The position numbers were made by a program, and so were the translations under genes. A stretch of DNA of 64,000 nucleotides from contig CAVUCL010000001.1 of assembly GCA_963740055.1 (NCBI GenBank), positions 1-64,000 on the forward strand. Direction: 5' to 3'. The DNA comes from WHSW01 sp963740055 (GTDB taxonomy: Bacteria > Actinomycetota > Thermoleophilia > Solirubrobacterales > 70-9). Below, piece by piece: positions 35,821 to 44,406 of this stretch; positions within the stretch are counted from its first letter, which is position 1; every line of letters starts with the position of its first letter. The notes under the pieces are model-generated. The model saw nothing but the letters and a program-made list of their open reading frames with translations. It searched no databases and was not told where the DNA came from.

Positions 35821-37545
35821 TCAAGCTACCGGGGTCGTCGCCGGTCGTGCCTCGCGCAGCCGGATCCAGAACGTGCTCCCCTGACCGGCGACCGAGGCGA
35901 CCCCGATCTCGCCGCCCATCACGTCGACCATCCGCTTCGCGATCGAGAGCCCGAGCCCGAAGCCCTCCTGCTCGAGCGACCCGGTGCCGCGGTAGAAGCG
36001 CTCGAAGATCCGCCCGACCTCCTCGGCGGCGATCCCCGAGCCGGTGTCGACGACCTCGATGATCACCTCGCCCGCGATTCCGGCCCGGCCCCGGACCACG
36101 ACCTTGCCCGGCGGTGGCGTGTTCTTGAACGCGTTCGTGAGCAGGCCGATCAGCACCTGGCGCAGGAGCACGCGGTCGCCCTGGGCGCCGAGCCCGGGGC
36201 TGGCCTCGACCTCGACCTCGATCCCGGGCGGCTCGGCGACCGCCTCGACCGACTCGGCGATCGCGATCCCGACGTCGAGCTCCTCGGTGCCGCCCTCGCC
36301 GACCGCCTCCATCCGCGCCAGGGTGAGCAGCGACTCGGTCAGGCGGCTGATCCGCTCGGCGTCCTCGGTCAGCCGCGAAAGGAAGTGCTCCTGGGCGTCG
36401 GGATCGTCCTTGGCGCCCGCGCGCAGGACCTCGATCGCGCCCGAGATCCCGGCGATCGGGTTGCGCAGCTCGTGGGCGGCGTTGGAGACGAACTCGCGCT
36501 CGGCGATCTCGCGGCGAAGCTCCGCGGTCCGGTCGCGGACGACGGCGAGCACCGCGTCCTCGGCCGGCAGCCGGCGGGCGATGAAGCTGTAGACGCGGTC
36601 TCGGACCCGCAGCGCGTCGTTGTGGACCAGGTCGCGCCGCGACGCACGCCGAAGCCACGGGGTGAGGTCGACGATCGCGTGGCCCTCGTCGTCGATCAGG
36701 TCGTTGGCGGCGGCGTTGTGGAAGCGCACCTCGCCGTCGGGCTGGACGACCATGACCGCGTCCGAGAGCGCCTCGAGGATCGCCGAGAGCCGGTCGCGCT
36801 CCTCGCGCAGGGCGCTGAAGCTCTGGCGCAGGGCGCCGCGCATCGTCTCCAGCGCGCGGCCGAGCTCGGTGATCTCGTCGCGCCCGCCGGTGCCCTCGAG
36901 CGGCTCGTCGAGGTCGCCCTCGCTGAGCCGCGCGGCGCTGTCGGCGAGCCGCTTGATCCGCGAGGTGATCGCGCTCGCGATCAGGAACGAGACCAGGACC
37001 GCGACCGCGACCGCGACCCCGAGCGCGGTCAGTCGCTCGCCGCGAAGCTCCTCGATCGCCTGCTGGACCTCGGGCGAGCGCACCGTGCGGCCGAGGATCG
37101 CGCCGTCGATCGCCCCCTCGCGGAAGACCGGCACGGCGACGGTCGTGACCCCGCCGGGCTCCCGCTCGACGAAGCGGCTGCCGATCAGCGCCGTGCGCAC
37201 CGCCTCGCGCGCGCCGGCGACGGCAAGCAACTCGACCCCACCCGAGTCCTGCGTCGTAATCAGCCGCCCGTCGGTGTCGAAGACCCAGGCCGAGTAGCCC
37301 TCCTCGGTGATCCCGGCCAGGGTCGTCGCCGCGGCGCGGGCGCGCCGGTTGCCGACCTCGTCGGCGAGGCTGACCGTGCGGCCGATCGCGATCTGCTCGA
37401 GCTCCGAGTCGGCGGCCTGCTCGCTGGTGTCGTTGACCAGCAGGTAGGCGAGCCCGGCCGTGGTCAGCGCGACCGCGGCGAACGCGACGGCGAGGTAGAG
37501 GCGAACGCCGAAAGGCCGCCGTCGGACCCAACGTTCCCTTGACAT
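35821..37545 (-). CDS. Sensor histidine kinase (HAMP-PAS-HisKA-HATPase)
   Basis: A 574-residue membrane kinase. TM1 is about residues 15-36, an extracytoplasmic sensor runs to about 172, and TM2 is 172-193. HAMP follows at about 193-245, then a PAS-like domain (ILEALSDAVMVVQPDGEVRF). HisKA has H358 in SNAAHELRNPIAG. The ATPase domain has N box LTNAFKNTPPP, G1 DTGSGI and G2 EGFGLGLSIAK. The mutual arrangement (PAS then HELRNP) resembles PhoR/PnpS and SenX3. It phosphorylates the response regulator encoded five bases downstream. Start ATG at 37545; longer in-frame extensions run into holB and lack similarity. Confidence 0.9.
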   Translation of the reverse strand: MSRERWVRRRPFGVRLYLAVAFAAVALTTAGLAYLLVNDTSEQAADSELEQIAIGRTVSLADEVGNRRARAAATTLAGITEEGYSAWVFDTDGRLITTQDSGGVELLAVAGAREAVRTALIGSRFVEREPGGVTTVAVPVFREGAIDGAILGRTVRSPEVQQAIEELRGERLTALGVAVAVAVLVSFLIASAITSRIKRLADSAARLSEGDLDEPLEGTGGRDEITELGRALETMRGALRQSFSALREERDRLSAILEALSDAVMVVQPDGEVRFHNAAANDLIDDEGHAIVDLTPWLRRASRRDLVHNDALRVRDRVYSFIARRLPAEDAVLAVVRDRTAELRREIAEREFVSNAAHELRNPIAGISGAIEVLRAGAKDDPDAQEHFLSRLTEDAERISRLTESLLTLARMEAVGEGGTEELDVGIAIAESVEAVAEPPGIEVEVEASPGLGAQGDRVLLRQVLIGLLTNAFKNTPPPGKVVVRGRAGIAGEVIIEVVDTGSGIAAEEVGRIFERFYRGTGSLEQEGFGLGLSIAKRMVDVMGGEIGVASVAGQGSTFWIRLREARPATTPVA

Positions 37546-37586
37546 GCGGGGATCATCGCATTCGCCCCAGCCGCCGAGCGGATGGC

Positions 37587-38711
37587 CTATTGCGCCGAGA
37601 GCAGGTACTCGAGCCGGAACGAGAGCGCCTCGAGCGCGAGCGGCTCGGAGACGTTCACGGTCAGCCGCCGCCGCGTGTCGAGGACGAGCTCGCCGCCGCG
37701 ACGGGCGCGGCGCGGGTCGACCGCGCTCGCGGCGCGCTCGAGCTCGGGGGCGCGGTCCGCGTTCAGGGCGAGCCCGCCGGCGCCGTCGGCGGCGGCGGCG
37801 AGGTCGCGCAGCCAGGCGCCGAGCAGCGCCAGGGCGAGGTCGAGGGTCGCGGTCCGGGCGCGGCGCGAGCTGCGCCTCGCGGCCTCCTCCGCGTCGCGAG
37901 CGAGCCTGCGCGCCGCCGGCCCGGCGCGCTCCGCGGCCTGCTCCGCGGCCGCCTCGGCCTCTGCGCGAGCCGCTGCGGCGGCGCGCTCGCCCGCCTCCTC
38001 GGCCGCCTCGATCAGCGCGTTCCACGGCGTCCCGGCGAGCTCGCCGGCGCCGATCGCGCGCGCGAGCTCGGCGACCGCGCCGCGCAGCTCGCGCCCGGGC
38101 TCGGAGAGCAGGAATGCGGCGCGCTCGGGGTCGCCGTCGGAGAGCCGCGCCGCCGCCCGGCGCTCGGCCGGATCGGTCGCGGGATCGAGGTGCGACTCGA
38201 TCGCCTCCGGGGCGAGGCGGGCGAAGCGCACGGCGCGACAGCGCGAGCGGACCGTCTCCAGCAGCGCCTCGGGCTCGGCGCTGACGAGGATCAGGTGGGC
38301 GAACGGCGGCGGCTCCTCGAGCGTCTTCAGGAGCGCGTTCTGGCTCTCCTCGGCCATCGCCTCGGCGGCCTCGATCACGAACACGCGGCGCTCGGACTCG
38401 AACGGGCGGTAGGCGACCTGGGCGATCACCCGCTCGCGCACCTCCTCGACCAGGTGCTGGGCGCCGGGCGGGCGCAGCCAGACCAGGTCGGGGTGCGGCG
38501 AGGGGTCGGCGAGCGCGCGCCGGCGAGCGTCCTCGGGCTCGGCGACGCCCTCGGCGAGCAGCTCGGCGGCGAGCGCGCGGGCGGCGGCGCGCTTGCCCGA
38601 TCCCGCCGGACCGGCGAACAGGTAGGCGTGAAACGGCGCCGCGACGGCGGCGCTCAGCGCCACCCGCGCCGCGGGCTGCTCCGCGGTGGCGGCCTCGATC
38701 GCGGCCCTCAA
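37587..38711 (-). CDS. holB: DNA polymerase III delta-prime subunit
   Basis: Clamp-loader subunit of about 374 residues. Features: Walker-A-like GPAGSGKRAAARAL near residue 40, VIEAAEAMAEESQNALLKTL (Walker B and sensor region), EEPPPFAHLILVSAEPEALL and ETVRSRCRAVRF with the SRC motif. The zinc-binding cysteines seen in many clamp-loader subunits are absent, as in several delta-prime proteins. The C-terminal half is very Ala/Arg/Glu-rich helix. Start is the TTG at 38711, overlapping the tmk stop (TTGA), with GGGAG just before it. A 7-base tandem repeat crosses the junction. The topA-tmk-holB order puts three DNA-replication functions in one operon. Confidence 0.82.
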   Translation of the reverse strand: MRAAIEAATAEQPAARVALSAAVAAPFHAYLFAGPAGSGKRAAARALAAELLAEGVAEPEDARRRALADPSPHPDLVWLRPPGAQHLVEEVRERVIAQVAYRPFESERRVFVIEAAEAMAEESQNALLKTLEEPPPFAHLILVSAEPEALLETVRSRCRAVRFARLAPEAIESHLDPATDPAERRAAARLSDGDPERAAFLLSEPGRELRGAVAELARAIGAGELAGTPWNALIEAAEEAGERAAAAARAEAEAAAEQAAERAGPAARRLARDAEEAARRSSRRARTATLDLALALLGAWLRDLAAAADGAGGLALNADRAPELERAASAVDPRRARRGGELVLDTRRRLTVNVSEPLALEALSFRLEYLLSAQ

Positions 38712-39313
38712 CTCCCTGCTCCCTGCTCCCTGCTGCGCACCGCGGCGAGCACCCGCGCATGCACCTCCGCGGGCTCCGCGTCGCCGTCGATCACCACGAC
38801 CCGCTCCGGGTGGCGCTCGGCGATCTCGTCGTAGGCGGCGGCGACGCGGCGCTGGAACTCGATCCCCTCGGACTCGAAGCGGTCGGCGTCGTCGTCGCGG
38901 CGGGCTCGCGCGAGCTCGGGGTCGACCCGCAGCAGCAGCGTCAGGTCGGGCACGCAATCGCCGATCACGACCTCGCCGAGCTGCTCGACCACGGCGACCC
39001 CGAGCTCGCGGGCGACGCCCTGGTAGGCGACGGTCGAGTCGATGAACCGATCGCAGACCAGGTCGCGCCCGGCGGCGCGGGCCGGGGCGACGATCTCGTT
39101 CACGAGCTGCGAGCGGGCGGCGTTGAAGAGCAGCAGCTCGGCCGCCGGGTCGAGCTCGAGTCCCGGGTCCTTGAGCAGCTCGCGGACGCGCTCGCCGAGC
39201 GCGGTGCCGCCGGGCTCGCGCAGCAGCAGCGTCTCGGGGCCGAGCGCCTCGGCCAGCATCGCCGCCTGGGTGGTCTTGCCGGAGCGGTCGATGCCCTCGA
39301 GGGTGACGAACAC
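38708..39313 (-). CDS. tmk: Thymidylate kinase
   Basis: A 201-residue enzyme phosphorylating dTMP to dTDP. P-loop FVTLEGIDRSGKTTQ begins at residue 2, the DR(Y/F) motif is VCDRFIDSTVAYQG, and LREPGGTALGERVRELL is the LID-adjacent substrate segment; DLTLLLRVDPELARAR follows. Arg in the P-loop position (IDRSGKT) is typical of this family. The GTG at 39313 starts five bases after the topA stop. The C-terminal codons are made of a three-copy CTCCCTG repeat. Co-transcribed with topA and holB. Confidence 0.9.
   Translation of the reverse strand: MFVTLEGIDRSGKTTQAAMLAEALGPETLLLREPGGTALGERVRELLKDPGLELDPAAELLLFNAARSQLVNEIVAPARAAGRDLVCDRFIDSTVAYQGVARELGVAVVEQLGEVVIGDCVPDLTLLLRVDPELARARRDDDADRFESEGIEFQRRVAAAYDEIAERHPERVVVIDGDAEPAEVHARVLAAVRSREQGAGS
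38712..38732. repeat. Three tandem copies of CTCCCTG across the tmk-holB junction
   Basis: Positions 38712-38718, 38719-38725 and 38726-38732 are identical 7-mers, followed by a partial CTG. The unit length is not a multiple of three, so any gain or loss would shift the last codons of tmk and its overlap with the holB start. On the coding strand each unit is CAGGGAG, which also provides the ribosome-binding sequence for holB. Confidence 0.8.
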
Positions 39314-39318
39314 GACCG

Positions 39319-41598
39319 CTAGGTCTTCGAGCGGGCCCGCTTGGTGCGCGCGGTGGTCGGCGCCGGCTTCTTCGGCCGCCGCCTGCCTCCGGACGCGGGC
39401 TTGCGCGCCCCCGCGCTGCCGTCGCCGTCCGCGGGCGCGTCCTTGGCCGCCTCGCGGGCGGCCTTCTGCGCCTCGCGCTCGGCGCGCTTCTCGCGCATCT
39501 CGACCATCGTCGGGCAGTCGTCGTTGAGGCAGAGCTTCCACGGCCGGCCGCCGCGCTTCTTCACCGTCAGCCGCGGGCGCTGGTCGCAGACCGAGCAGCG
39601 CTCCTCGAGCCGCCAGAGCTCGAAGAAGCGTCCCGGCAGCGGGCCGCTGACCCGGCACGAGTCGGGCGACTCGGGGTCGTCGCGGATCCAGCCCTCGCAG
39701 CCGTACATGCGCTTGCCGCCCTTGAGGTCGATGATCCGCAGCCGGTTCGGCTCGCCGTTCTCGCGCTTGCGACCGGCCTGCTCGCAGACCTTGCACGGGC
39801 CGAGGAACTTGTCCTCGTCCATCCCGGCCCAGATCTGCTTCGCGAGGTCCTCCTTCTTTTCCTCGAGCTCGGCGGTGGTCGCGTGCAGCATCTCGCGGCT
39901 GACCCCGACGACCTCGTCCTTGGTCGTCTCGCCGGCGGCGATCTGGTCCATGTCGGCCTCGAGCTCGGCGGTCATCTCCGGGGTCGCCATCCGCGGCACG
40001 TACTCGTGGAAGGCCTTGTACATCGCGATCCCCGTCTCCGAGGGCTCGGGCGGGTTCGAGAACACGTAGCCGCGGTCGTAGAGCTTCTGGATGATGTCGG
40101 CGCGGGTCGCCTTGGTGCCGAGGCCGCGCTCCTCCATCAGCTCGATCAGCTTGCCCTGGCTGATCCGCGACGGGGGCTGGGTCTCCTTGTCGACGATCCA
40201 CGGCTCGCCCTCGAGCTCGAGGCTCTGGCCCTGTTCGAGCTTCGGGATCTCGTCGTCGGAGGAGCGCGCGTAGGTGTAGATGCGCGCGTAGCCGGGGTCG
40301 ATGACGACCGAGCCGCGGACGAAGTACGTCTCGCTCCCGGCCTCGATGTCGGCGCGGGTCGACTCGGTCACCATCGGCTCCGAGAAGGTGGCGAGGAAGC
40401 GGCGCACGACGAGCTCGTAGACGCGGCGCTTCGGGCCCTGGAGCGCGTTCGGGTAGACCGCCTGGGTCGGGTAGATCGGCGGGTGGTCGGTGGTCTCCTT
40501 CTTTCCCCGCGTCGGCTCGAGCTTGCCGTCGAGCAGCGGCGCGGCGGCGGAGAAGTCCGGGACCCGGACCAGCGAGCTGACCAGCTCGCGGGTGTTGAGC
40601 GAGCGCGGGTAGACGGTGTTGTCGGTGCGCGGATAGGAGATGAACCCGTCCATGTAGAGGTCCTCGGCGATCCGCATCGCCGCCGCCGGGGTGATCCCGA
40701 GCCGGCTCGAGGCGTCGGTGGTGAAGGCGGTCGTGTTGTAGGGCGCCGGCGGCTTGCGCGTGTTGCGCCGCGAGCTCACCTCCTTGACCACGCCCGGGCT
40801 CTTGGTGTTCGCGAGCGCGGTCTCGGCCTCGGCGCGATCCCAGAACTTGTCGGTCTCGTGGTGGGTCTCAAAGGCGCCGTCGGGATGAGCGAACTTCGCG
40901 TACAGCTCCCAGTAGGGCTTCGCGACGTGCGCGCGGCGCTCGAGCTCGCGCTCGACGATCAGCGCCAGGGTCGGGCTCTGCACCCGGCCGACGGAGAGGA
41001 AGTTGGAGCCGAAGCGCCGGCTCGCGAGCGAGACGGCGCGGGTCAGGGTCGCGCCCCAGATCAGGTCGATGTCCTGGCGCGCGGCGCCGGCGTAGGCGAG
41101 GTCGTAGGAGAGCTGGTCGAGATCGGAGAAGGCGCGCTCGATCTCCTGCTTGGTGAGCGCCGAGTAGCGGGCGCGCTTGACCGGCGGCCGTGAGGCGAGC
41201 TCGTCGGCGGCCACGCTCGGGTTCACGTCGAGCACCTGCGCCAGCGCCTCGAGCCCGATCAGCTCGCCCTCGCGGTCGTAGTCGGTCGCGATCACGACCT
41301 CGCTCGCCCCCTTGGCGAGCTTGCGCACGGCCTTGACCACGTTCTTGTCGGTCGGCTCGGGCACGAGCTCGGCGTCGATCAGGTCATGGAGGTCGGTCTC
41401 CTGCCAGTTCGAGTAGCCCTCGGGGAAGGCGACGCCCATCACGTGGCCCTTGAGCCCGACCGTCATCTGCTCGCCGTCGGCGTCGCTCCAGGTGTAGAAC
41501 GGCACCTTGTAGGTGGCGTCGGCCTTCGCCTCGCCCGAGCTCAGGATCTCGGCGATCTTCTTCGCCGAGTTGTTCTTCTCCGTGATGATCAGCCTCAT
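39319..41598 (-). CDS. topA: Type IA DNA topoisomerase I, archaeal-like
   Basis: Relaxes negative supercoils by single-strand passage. The 759 residues begin MRLIITEKNNSAKKIAEILS (Toprim). Acidic triad ATDYDREGELIG is at 104-115 and the active-site tyrosine Y322 is in FISYPRTDNTVYP. The SYPRTDNT form, DYDREGE and IWGATLTRAVSLASRRFG are patterns of archaeal topoisomerase I and TopB rather than bacterial TopA, which has a YMRTDS form. After the core come two cysteine clusters (CKVC..C and CSVC..CLNDDC, about 588-680) and a basic Lys/Arg/Pro tail, functionally equivalent to the zinc-ribbon tail of TopA. It heads a topA-tmk-holB operon. No other topoisomerase I is in the window. Confidence 0.9.
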   Translation of the reverse strand: MRLIITEKNNSAKKIAEILSSGEAKADATYKVPFYTWSDADGEQMTVGLKGHVMGVAFPEGYSNWQETDLHDLIDAELVPEPTDKNVVKAVRKLAKGASEVVIATDYDREGELIGLEALAQVLDVNPSVAADELASRPPVKRARYSALTKQEIERAFSDLDQLSYDLAYAGAARQDIDLIWGATLTRAVSLASRRFGSNFLSVGRVQSPTLALIVERELERRAHVAKPYWELYAKFAHPDGAFETHHETDKFWDRAEAETALANTKSPGVVKEVSSRRNTRKPPAPYNTTAFTTDASSRLGITPAAAMRIAEDLYMDGFISYPRTDNTVYPRSLNTRELVSSLVRVPDFSAAAPLLDGKLEPTRGKKETTDHPPIYPTQAVYPNALQGPKRRVYELVVRRFLATFSEPMVTESTRADIEAGSETYFVRGSVVIDPGYARIYTYARSSDDEIPKLEQGQSLELEGEPWIVDKETQPPSRISQGKLIELMEERGLGTKATRADIIQKLYDRGYVFSNPPEPSETGIAMYKAFHEYVPRMATPEMTAELEADMDQIAAGETTKDEVVGVSREMLHATTAELEEKKEDLAKQIWAGMDEDKFLGPCKVCEQAGRKRENGEPNRLRIIDLKGGKRMYGCEGWIRDDPESPDSCRVSGPLPGRFFELWRLEERCSVCDQRPRLTVKKRGGRPWKLCLNDDCPTMVEMREKRAEREAQKAAREAAKDAPADGDGSAGARKPASGGRRRPKKPAPTTARTKRARSKT

Positions 41599-41678
41599 CG
41601 GGCGGCCACAGTAGCAGGGGGTCAGAACGGTCCCGAGAGGCTTGCGCGCGGGGCGCAGAGCGCCCCGAGGCCCCTATC

Positions 41679-42335
41679 GTGGCCGCCTTGCTCGAGCTCG
41701 TCATCTTCGACAACGACGGCGTCCTGGTCGATTCCGAGCCGATCTCGAACCGCGTCCTGGCGCAGGCGCTGACCGAGGCCGGGCTGCCGACGACGACCGC
41801 GGAGAGCATGGACGCGTTCATGGGCCGCCGCTGGGAGGACTCGCTCGGGCTGATCGAGGCGCGCCACGAACGCCCGCTGCCGGCGGGCTTCAGCGACTCC
41901 TACCGCGCCCGCCGCGACGCGGCGCTCGCGGCCGAGCTCAAGCCCGTCGCCGGGGTCGCGGAGGCGCTCGCGCGGATCCCGCTCGAGCGCTGCGTCGCCT
42001 CCAGCGGCGCGCCGGAGAAGATCCGCTTCACCCTCGAGCGCACCGGGCTGCTGGAGCTGTTCGAGGGCCGGATCTTCTCCGCCCACGAGGTCGAGCGCGG
42101 CAAGCCGGCGCCGGACCTGTTCCTGCACGCCGCGGAGCGGATGGGGGTCGAGCCGTCGCGCTGCGCGGTGGTCGAGGACACGATCGTCGGGATCGAGGCG
42201 GCGACCGCCGCCGGGATGGCGGCGTTCGGCTACTGCGCCCACTTCGACGCCGAGGCGATCGCGGCGGCCGGCGCGCGGCCGTTCGAGTCGATGGCCGCGC
42301 TGCCGGGGCTGCTCGGGCCGGGCACTAACCTCTGA
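41679..42335 (+). CDS. HAD-superfamily phosphatase (phosphoglucomutase-like subfamily)
   Basis: A 218-residue hydrolase. Motif I is FDNDGVLVDSE, with Asn between the two catalytic Asp residues. Motif II is VASSGAPEKI, motif III contains Lys in GKPAPDLFLHAAERMG and motif IV is CAVVEDTIVGIEAA. The helical cap after motif I (ALTEAGLPTT..DAFMGRRWEDSL) is the type seen in beta-phosphoglucomutases and related sugar phosphatases. It is divergent from topA and begins with GTG. The next gene starts four bases after its stop, so it may be co-expressed with the precorrin-2 dehydrogenase. Substrate unknown. Confidence 0.85.
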   Translation: MAALLELVIFDNDGVLVDSEPISNRVLAQALTEAGLPTTTAESMDAFMGRRWEDSLGLIEARHERPLPAGFSDSYRARRDAALAAELKPVAGVAEALARIPLERCVASSGAPEKIRFTLERTGLLELFEGRIFSAHEVERGKPAPDLFLHAAERMGVEPSRCAVVEDTIVGIEAATAAGMAAFGYCAHFDAEAIAAAGARPFESMAALPGLLGPGTNL

Positions 42336-42339
42336 GGCG

Positions 42340-43083
42340 ATGCCCGCACAGTCCTACGCCGGCAAGGAATGCGTCTGTCAGTACCACCGCGGGATCTGCG
42401 ACCAGAGCTGCGTCCGCGGGATGCTCGAGACGCCGTTCTACATCGCCTGCCTGCGCCTCTCGGGCCGCGACTGCCTCGTCGTCGGCGGCGGCGAGGTCGG
42501 GCTCGAGAAGGTCGAGGGCCTGCTCGCCTGCGACGGCAGGGTGACCCTGGTCGCGCCCGACGCGGTCGACGAGCTGCGCCGCTACGCCGACGAGGGCTCG
42601 ATCGCCTGGGAGCAACGTGAGTTCGCCGAGGCCGACCTCGAGGGCAAGTTCATGGCGATCGCGGCCACCGACGAGACCGAGGTCAACATCGGCGTCTACG
42701 AGGCGGCCGAGCGCCGGGCGATGCTGGTCAACGTCGTCGACGTGCCGTCGCTTTGCAACTTCATCCTCCCGGCGATCGTCCGCAGCGGGCCGCTCGCGAT
42801 CGCGATCTCGACCGCCGGCGCCTCGCCGGCGCTGGCGAAGCGGATGAAGCGCGAGATCGCGGACGCGTTCGGCGAGCACTACGCCCGCCTCGCGGTGATC
42901 CTCAACGACGCCCGCGGCTGGGCGAAGGGAAACCTGCCCACCTATCAGGACCGAAAGCGCTTCTTCGAGGGGATCGTCAACGGCGATCCGGACCCGGTCG
43001 AGCTCCTGCGCGAGGGCCGCGAGCGCGAGCTGCTGGAGTTGATCGAGGCCGCGAAGCAGGCCCGCGCGGTGACCGCGGGCTGA
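42340..43083 (+). CDS. Precorrin-2 dehydrogenase / sirohydrochlorin ferrochelatase-like with Cys-rich N-terminus
   Basis: A 247-residue protein resembling Met8p and the CysG N-terminal half, which oxidise precorrin-2 and insert iron to make siroheme. The NAD-binding loop is CLVVGGGEVGLEKVEGL, followed by FMAIAATDETEVNIGVY and VNVVDVPSLCNFILPAIVRS, then STAGASPALAKRMKREI with the conserved Ser/Ala-Pro segment. Unusually, 27 residues precede the normal start (MLETPFYIACL) and contain four cysteines, C-x-C-x6-C-x3-C (ECVCQYHRGICDQSC), which could hold a metal or Fe-S cluster. An internal ATG at 42421 would remove them. No uroporphyrinogen methyltransferase is nearby. Confidence 0.85.
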   Translation: MPAQSYAGKECVCQYHRGICDQSCVRGMLETPFYIACLRLSGRDCLVVGGGEVGLEKVEGLLACDGRVTLVAPDAVDELRRYADEGSIAWEQREFAEADLEGKFMAIAATDETEVNIGVYEAAERRAMLVNVVDVPSLCNFILPAIVRSGPLAIAISTAGASPALAKRMKREIADAFGEHYARLAVILNDARGWAKGNLPTYQDRKRFFEGIVNGDPDPVELLREGRERELLELIEAAKQARAVTAG

Positions 43084-43089
43084 GCCGCC

Positions 43090-44082
43090 GTGCGCCGCCG
43101 ACGACTGGGCGACTCGGAGCTCGAGGTCTCCGAGATCGCGCTCGGGTCCTGGCTCACGTACTCGGGCGGGATCGAGCGCGAGCAGACCGAGGCCTGCACG
43201 CGAGCCGCGTTCGAGGCCGAGATCAACTTCTTCGACACCGCGAACGTCTATGGCACCGGCGCCGCGGAGGAGGCCTGGGGCGAGATCCTCTCGCGCTACG
43301 ACCGCGGCTCATACGTGCTCGCGACCAAGGTCTTCTTCGAGATGGCCGAGGGCGACCGGGGGCTGTCGGCGGCTCAGATCCGCAAGCAGATCGACGCCTC
43401 GCTGCGGCGGCTGCGGACCGACTACGTCGACCTCTACCAGTGCCATCGCTTCGACACCAAGACGCCGATCGAGGAGACGATGGAGGCGCTGACGGAGGTG
43501 GTCGAGGCGGGCAAGGCGCGCTACCTCGGCTTCAGCGAGTGGACCCCCGAGCAGATCAGCGCCGGGCTCGAGGTCGCCGGCGCGCACCGGTTCGTCTCCT
43601 CGCAGCCGCAGTACAACCTGATCTGGCGCGCCCCCGAAGCCGAGGTGTTCGAGCTCTGCGCCGCGAACGGGGTCTCGCAGATCGTCTGGTCGCCGCTCGC
43701 CCAGGGGGTGCTGACCGGCAAGTACGAGCCGGGGTCGGCGCCGCCGGCGGACTCGCGCGCGGCCAACGACGAGATGAGCTTCACGATCGAGCGCTACATG
43801 GCTGACGAGGTGCTGGCCGCGGTCGCGCGCCTGCGCCCGGTCGCCGAGCGCGCCGGGCTGACGATGACCGAGCTCGCGCTCGCCTGGACGCTGCGCCGCC
43901 CGGAGCTCGCGGCCGCGATCGTCGGCGCCTCGCGCCCCGAGCAGGTGCACGCCAACGCCGCCGCCTCCGAGATCGAGCTCGCCGACGAGACCCTGGCCGA
44001 GATCGACGCGGCGCTCGGCGACGTCGTCGTCAGCGAACCGCGGCTCGCCGGCTACGCCGAGCAAGGGGTCATGCATCGCTGA
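43090..44082 (+). CDS. Aldo/keto reductase
   Basis: A 330-residue NADPH-dependent reductase of the voltage-gated-channel beta-subunit-like group. The catalytic tetrad is D49 and Y54 in FFDTANVYGTG, K80 in VLATKVFF, and H119 in YQCHRFD. The cofactor end reads VSQIVWSPLAQGVLTGKYEP and AAAIVGASRPEQV. The GTG at 43090 is six bases after the previous stop, so it is probably in the same operon as the precorrin-2 dehydrogenase gene. Substrate not predictable. Confidence 0.88.
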   Translation: MRRRRLGDSELEVSEIALGSWLTYSGGIEREQTEACTRAAFEAEINFFDTANVYGTGAAEEAWGEILSRYDRGSYVLATKVFFEMAEGDRGLSAAQIRKQIDASLRRLRTDYVDLYQCHRFDTKTPIEETMEALTEVVEAGKARYLGFSEWTPEQISAGLEVAGAHRFVSSQPQYNLIWRAPEAEVFELCAANGVSQIVWSPLAQGVLTGKYEPGSAPPADSRAANDEMSFTIERYMADEVLAAVARLRPVAERAGLTMTELALAWTLRRPELAAAIVGASRPEQVHANAAASEIELADETLAEIDAALGDVVVSEPRLAGYAEQGVMHR

Positions 44083-44150
44083 GGCCTCTGTGGCCAGATT
44101 TCGCCCCGGCGCTGAAGCTCGGGGCGACGCGCGCCGATCTGGGAGGGGAA

Positions 44151-44393
44151 ATGAAGGGGATGTCGCCAAGCGCGCTGCGGTCCTGGGCGATCGCACTGCT
44201 CGCTCTCGGCGGGATCGGCACGCTGCTCGCCCACAGCTGGTACTCCGAGGAGGCCTGCGCGACCGCGCAGTGGAAGTGCTCGCTCGGCGACGTCGGCCTG
44301 AGCGCCTCCTTCTATCTGCTGCCGCTCGGGGCGATGGTGGCGCTGATCGCGCTCGTCACCTGGCTGGTCGAGGCGGACGCGCGCCGGTCCTGA
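44151..44393 (+). CDS. Small two-TM membrane protein
   Basis: An 80-residue protein with hydrophobic segments SWAIALLALGGIGTLLAHSW and ASFYLLPLGAMVALIALVTW, and two cysteines in the short loop (EEACATAQWKCSLGD) that could form a disulfide outside the membrane. A strong ribosome site GGGAGGGGAA stands directly before the ATG. Unrecognised; located between the aldo/keto reductase and the convergent HlyIII gene. Confidence 0.6.
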   Translation: MKGMSPSALRSWAIALLALGGIGTLLAHSWYSEEACATAQWKCSLGDVGLSASFYLLPLGAMVALIALVTWLVEADARRS

Positions 44394-44406
44394 GCCCGGG
44401 CTCGAG

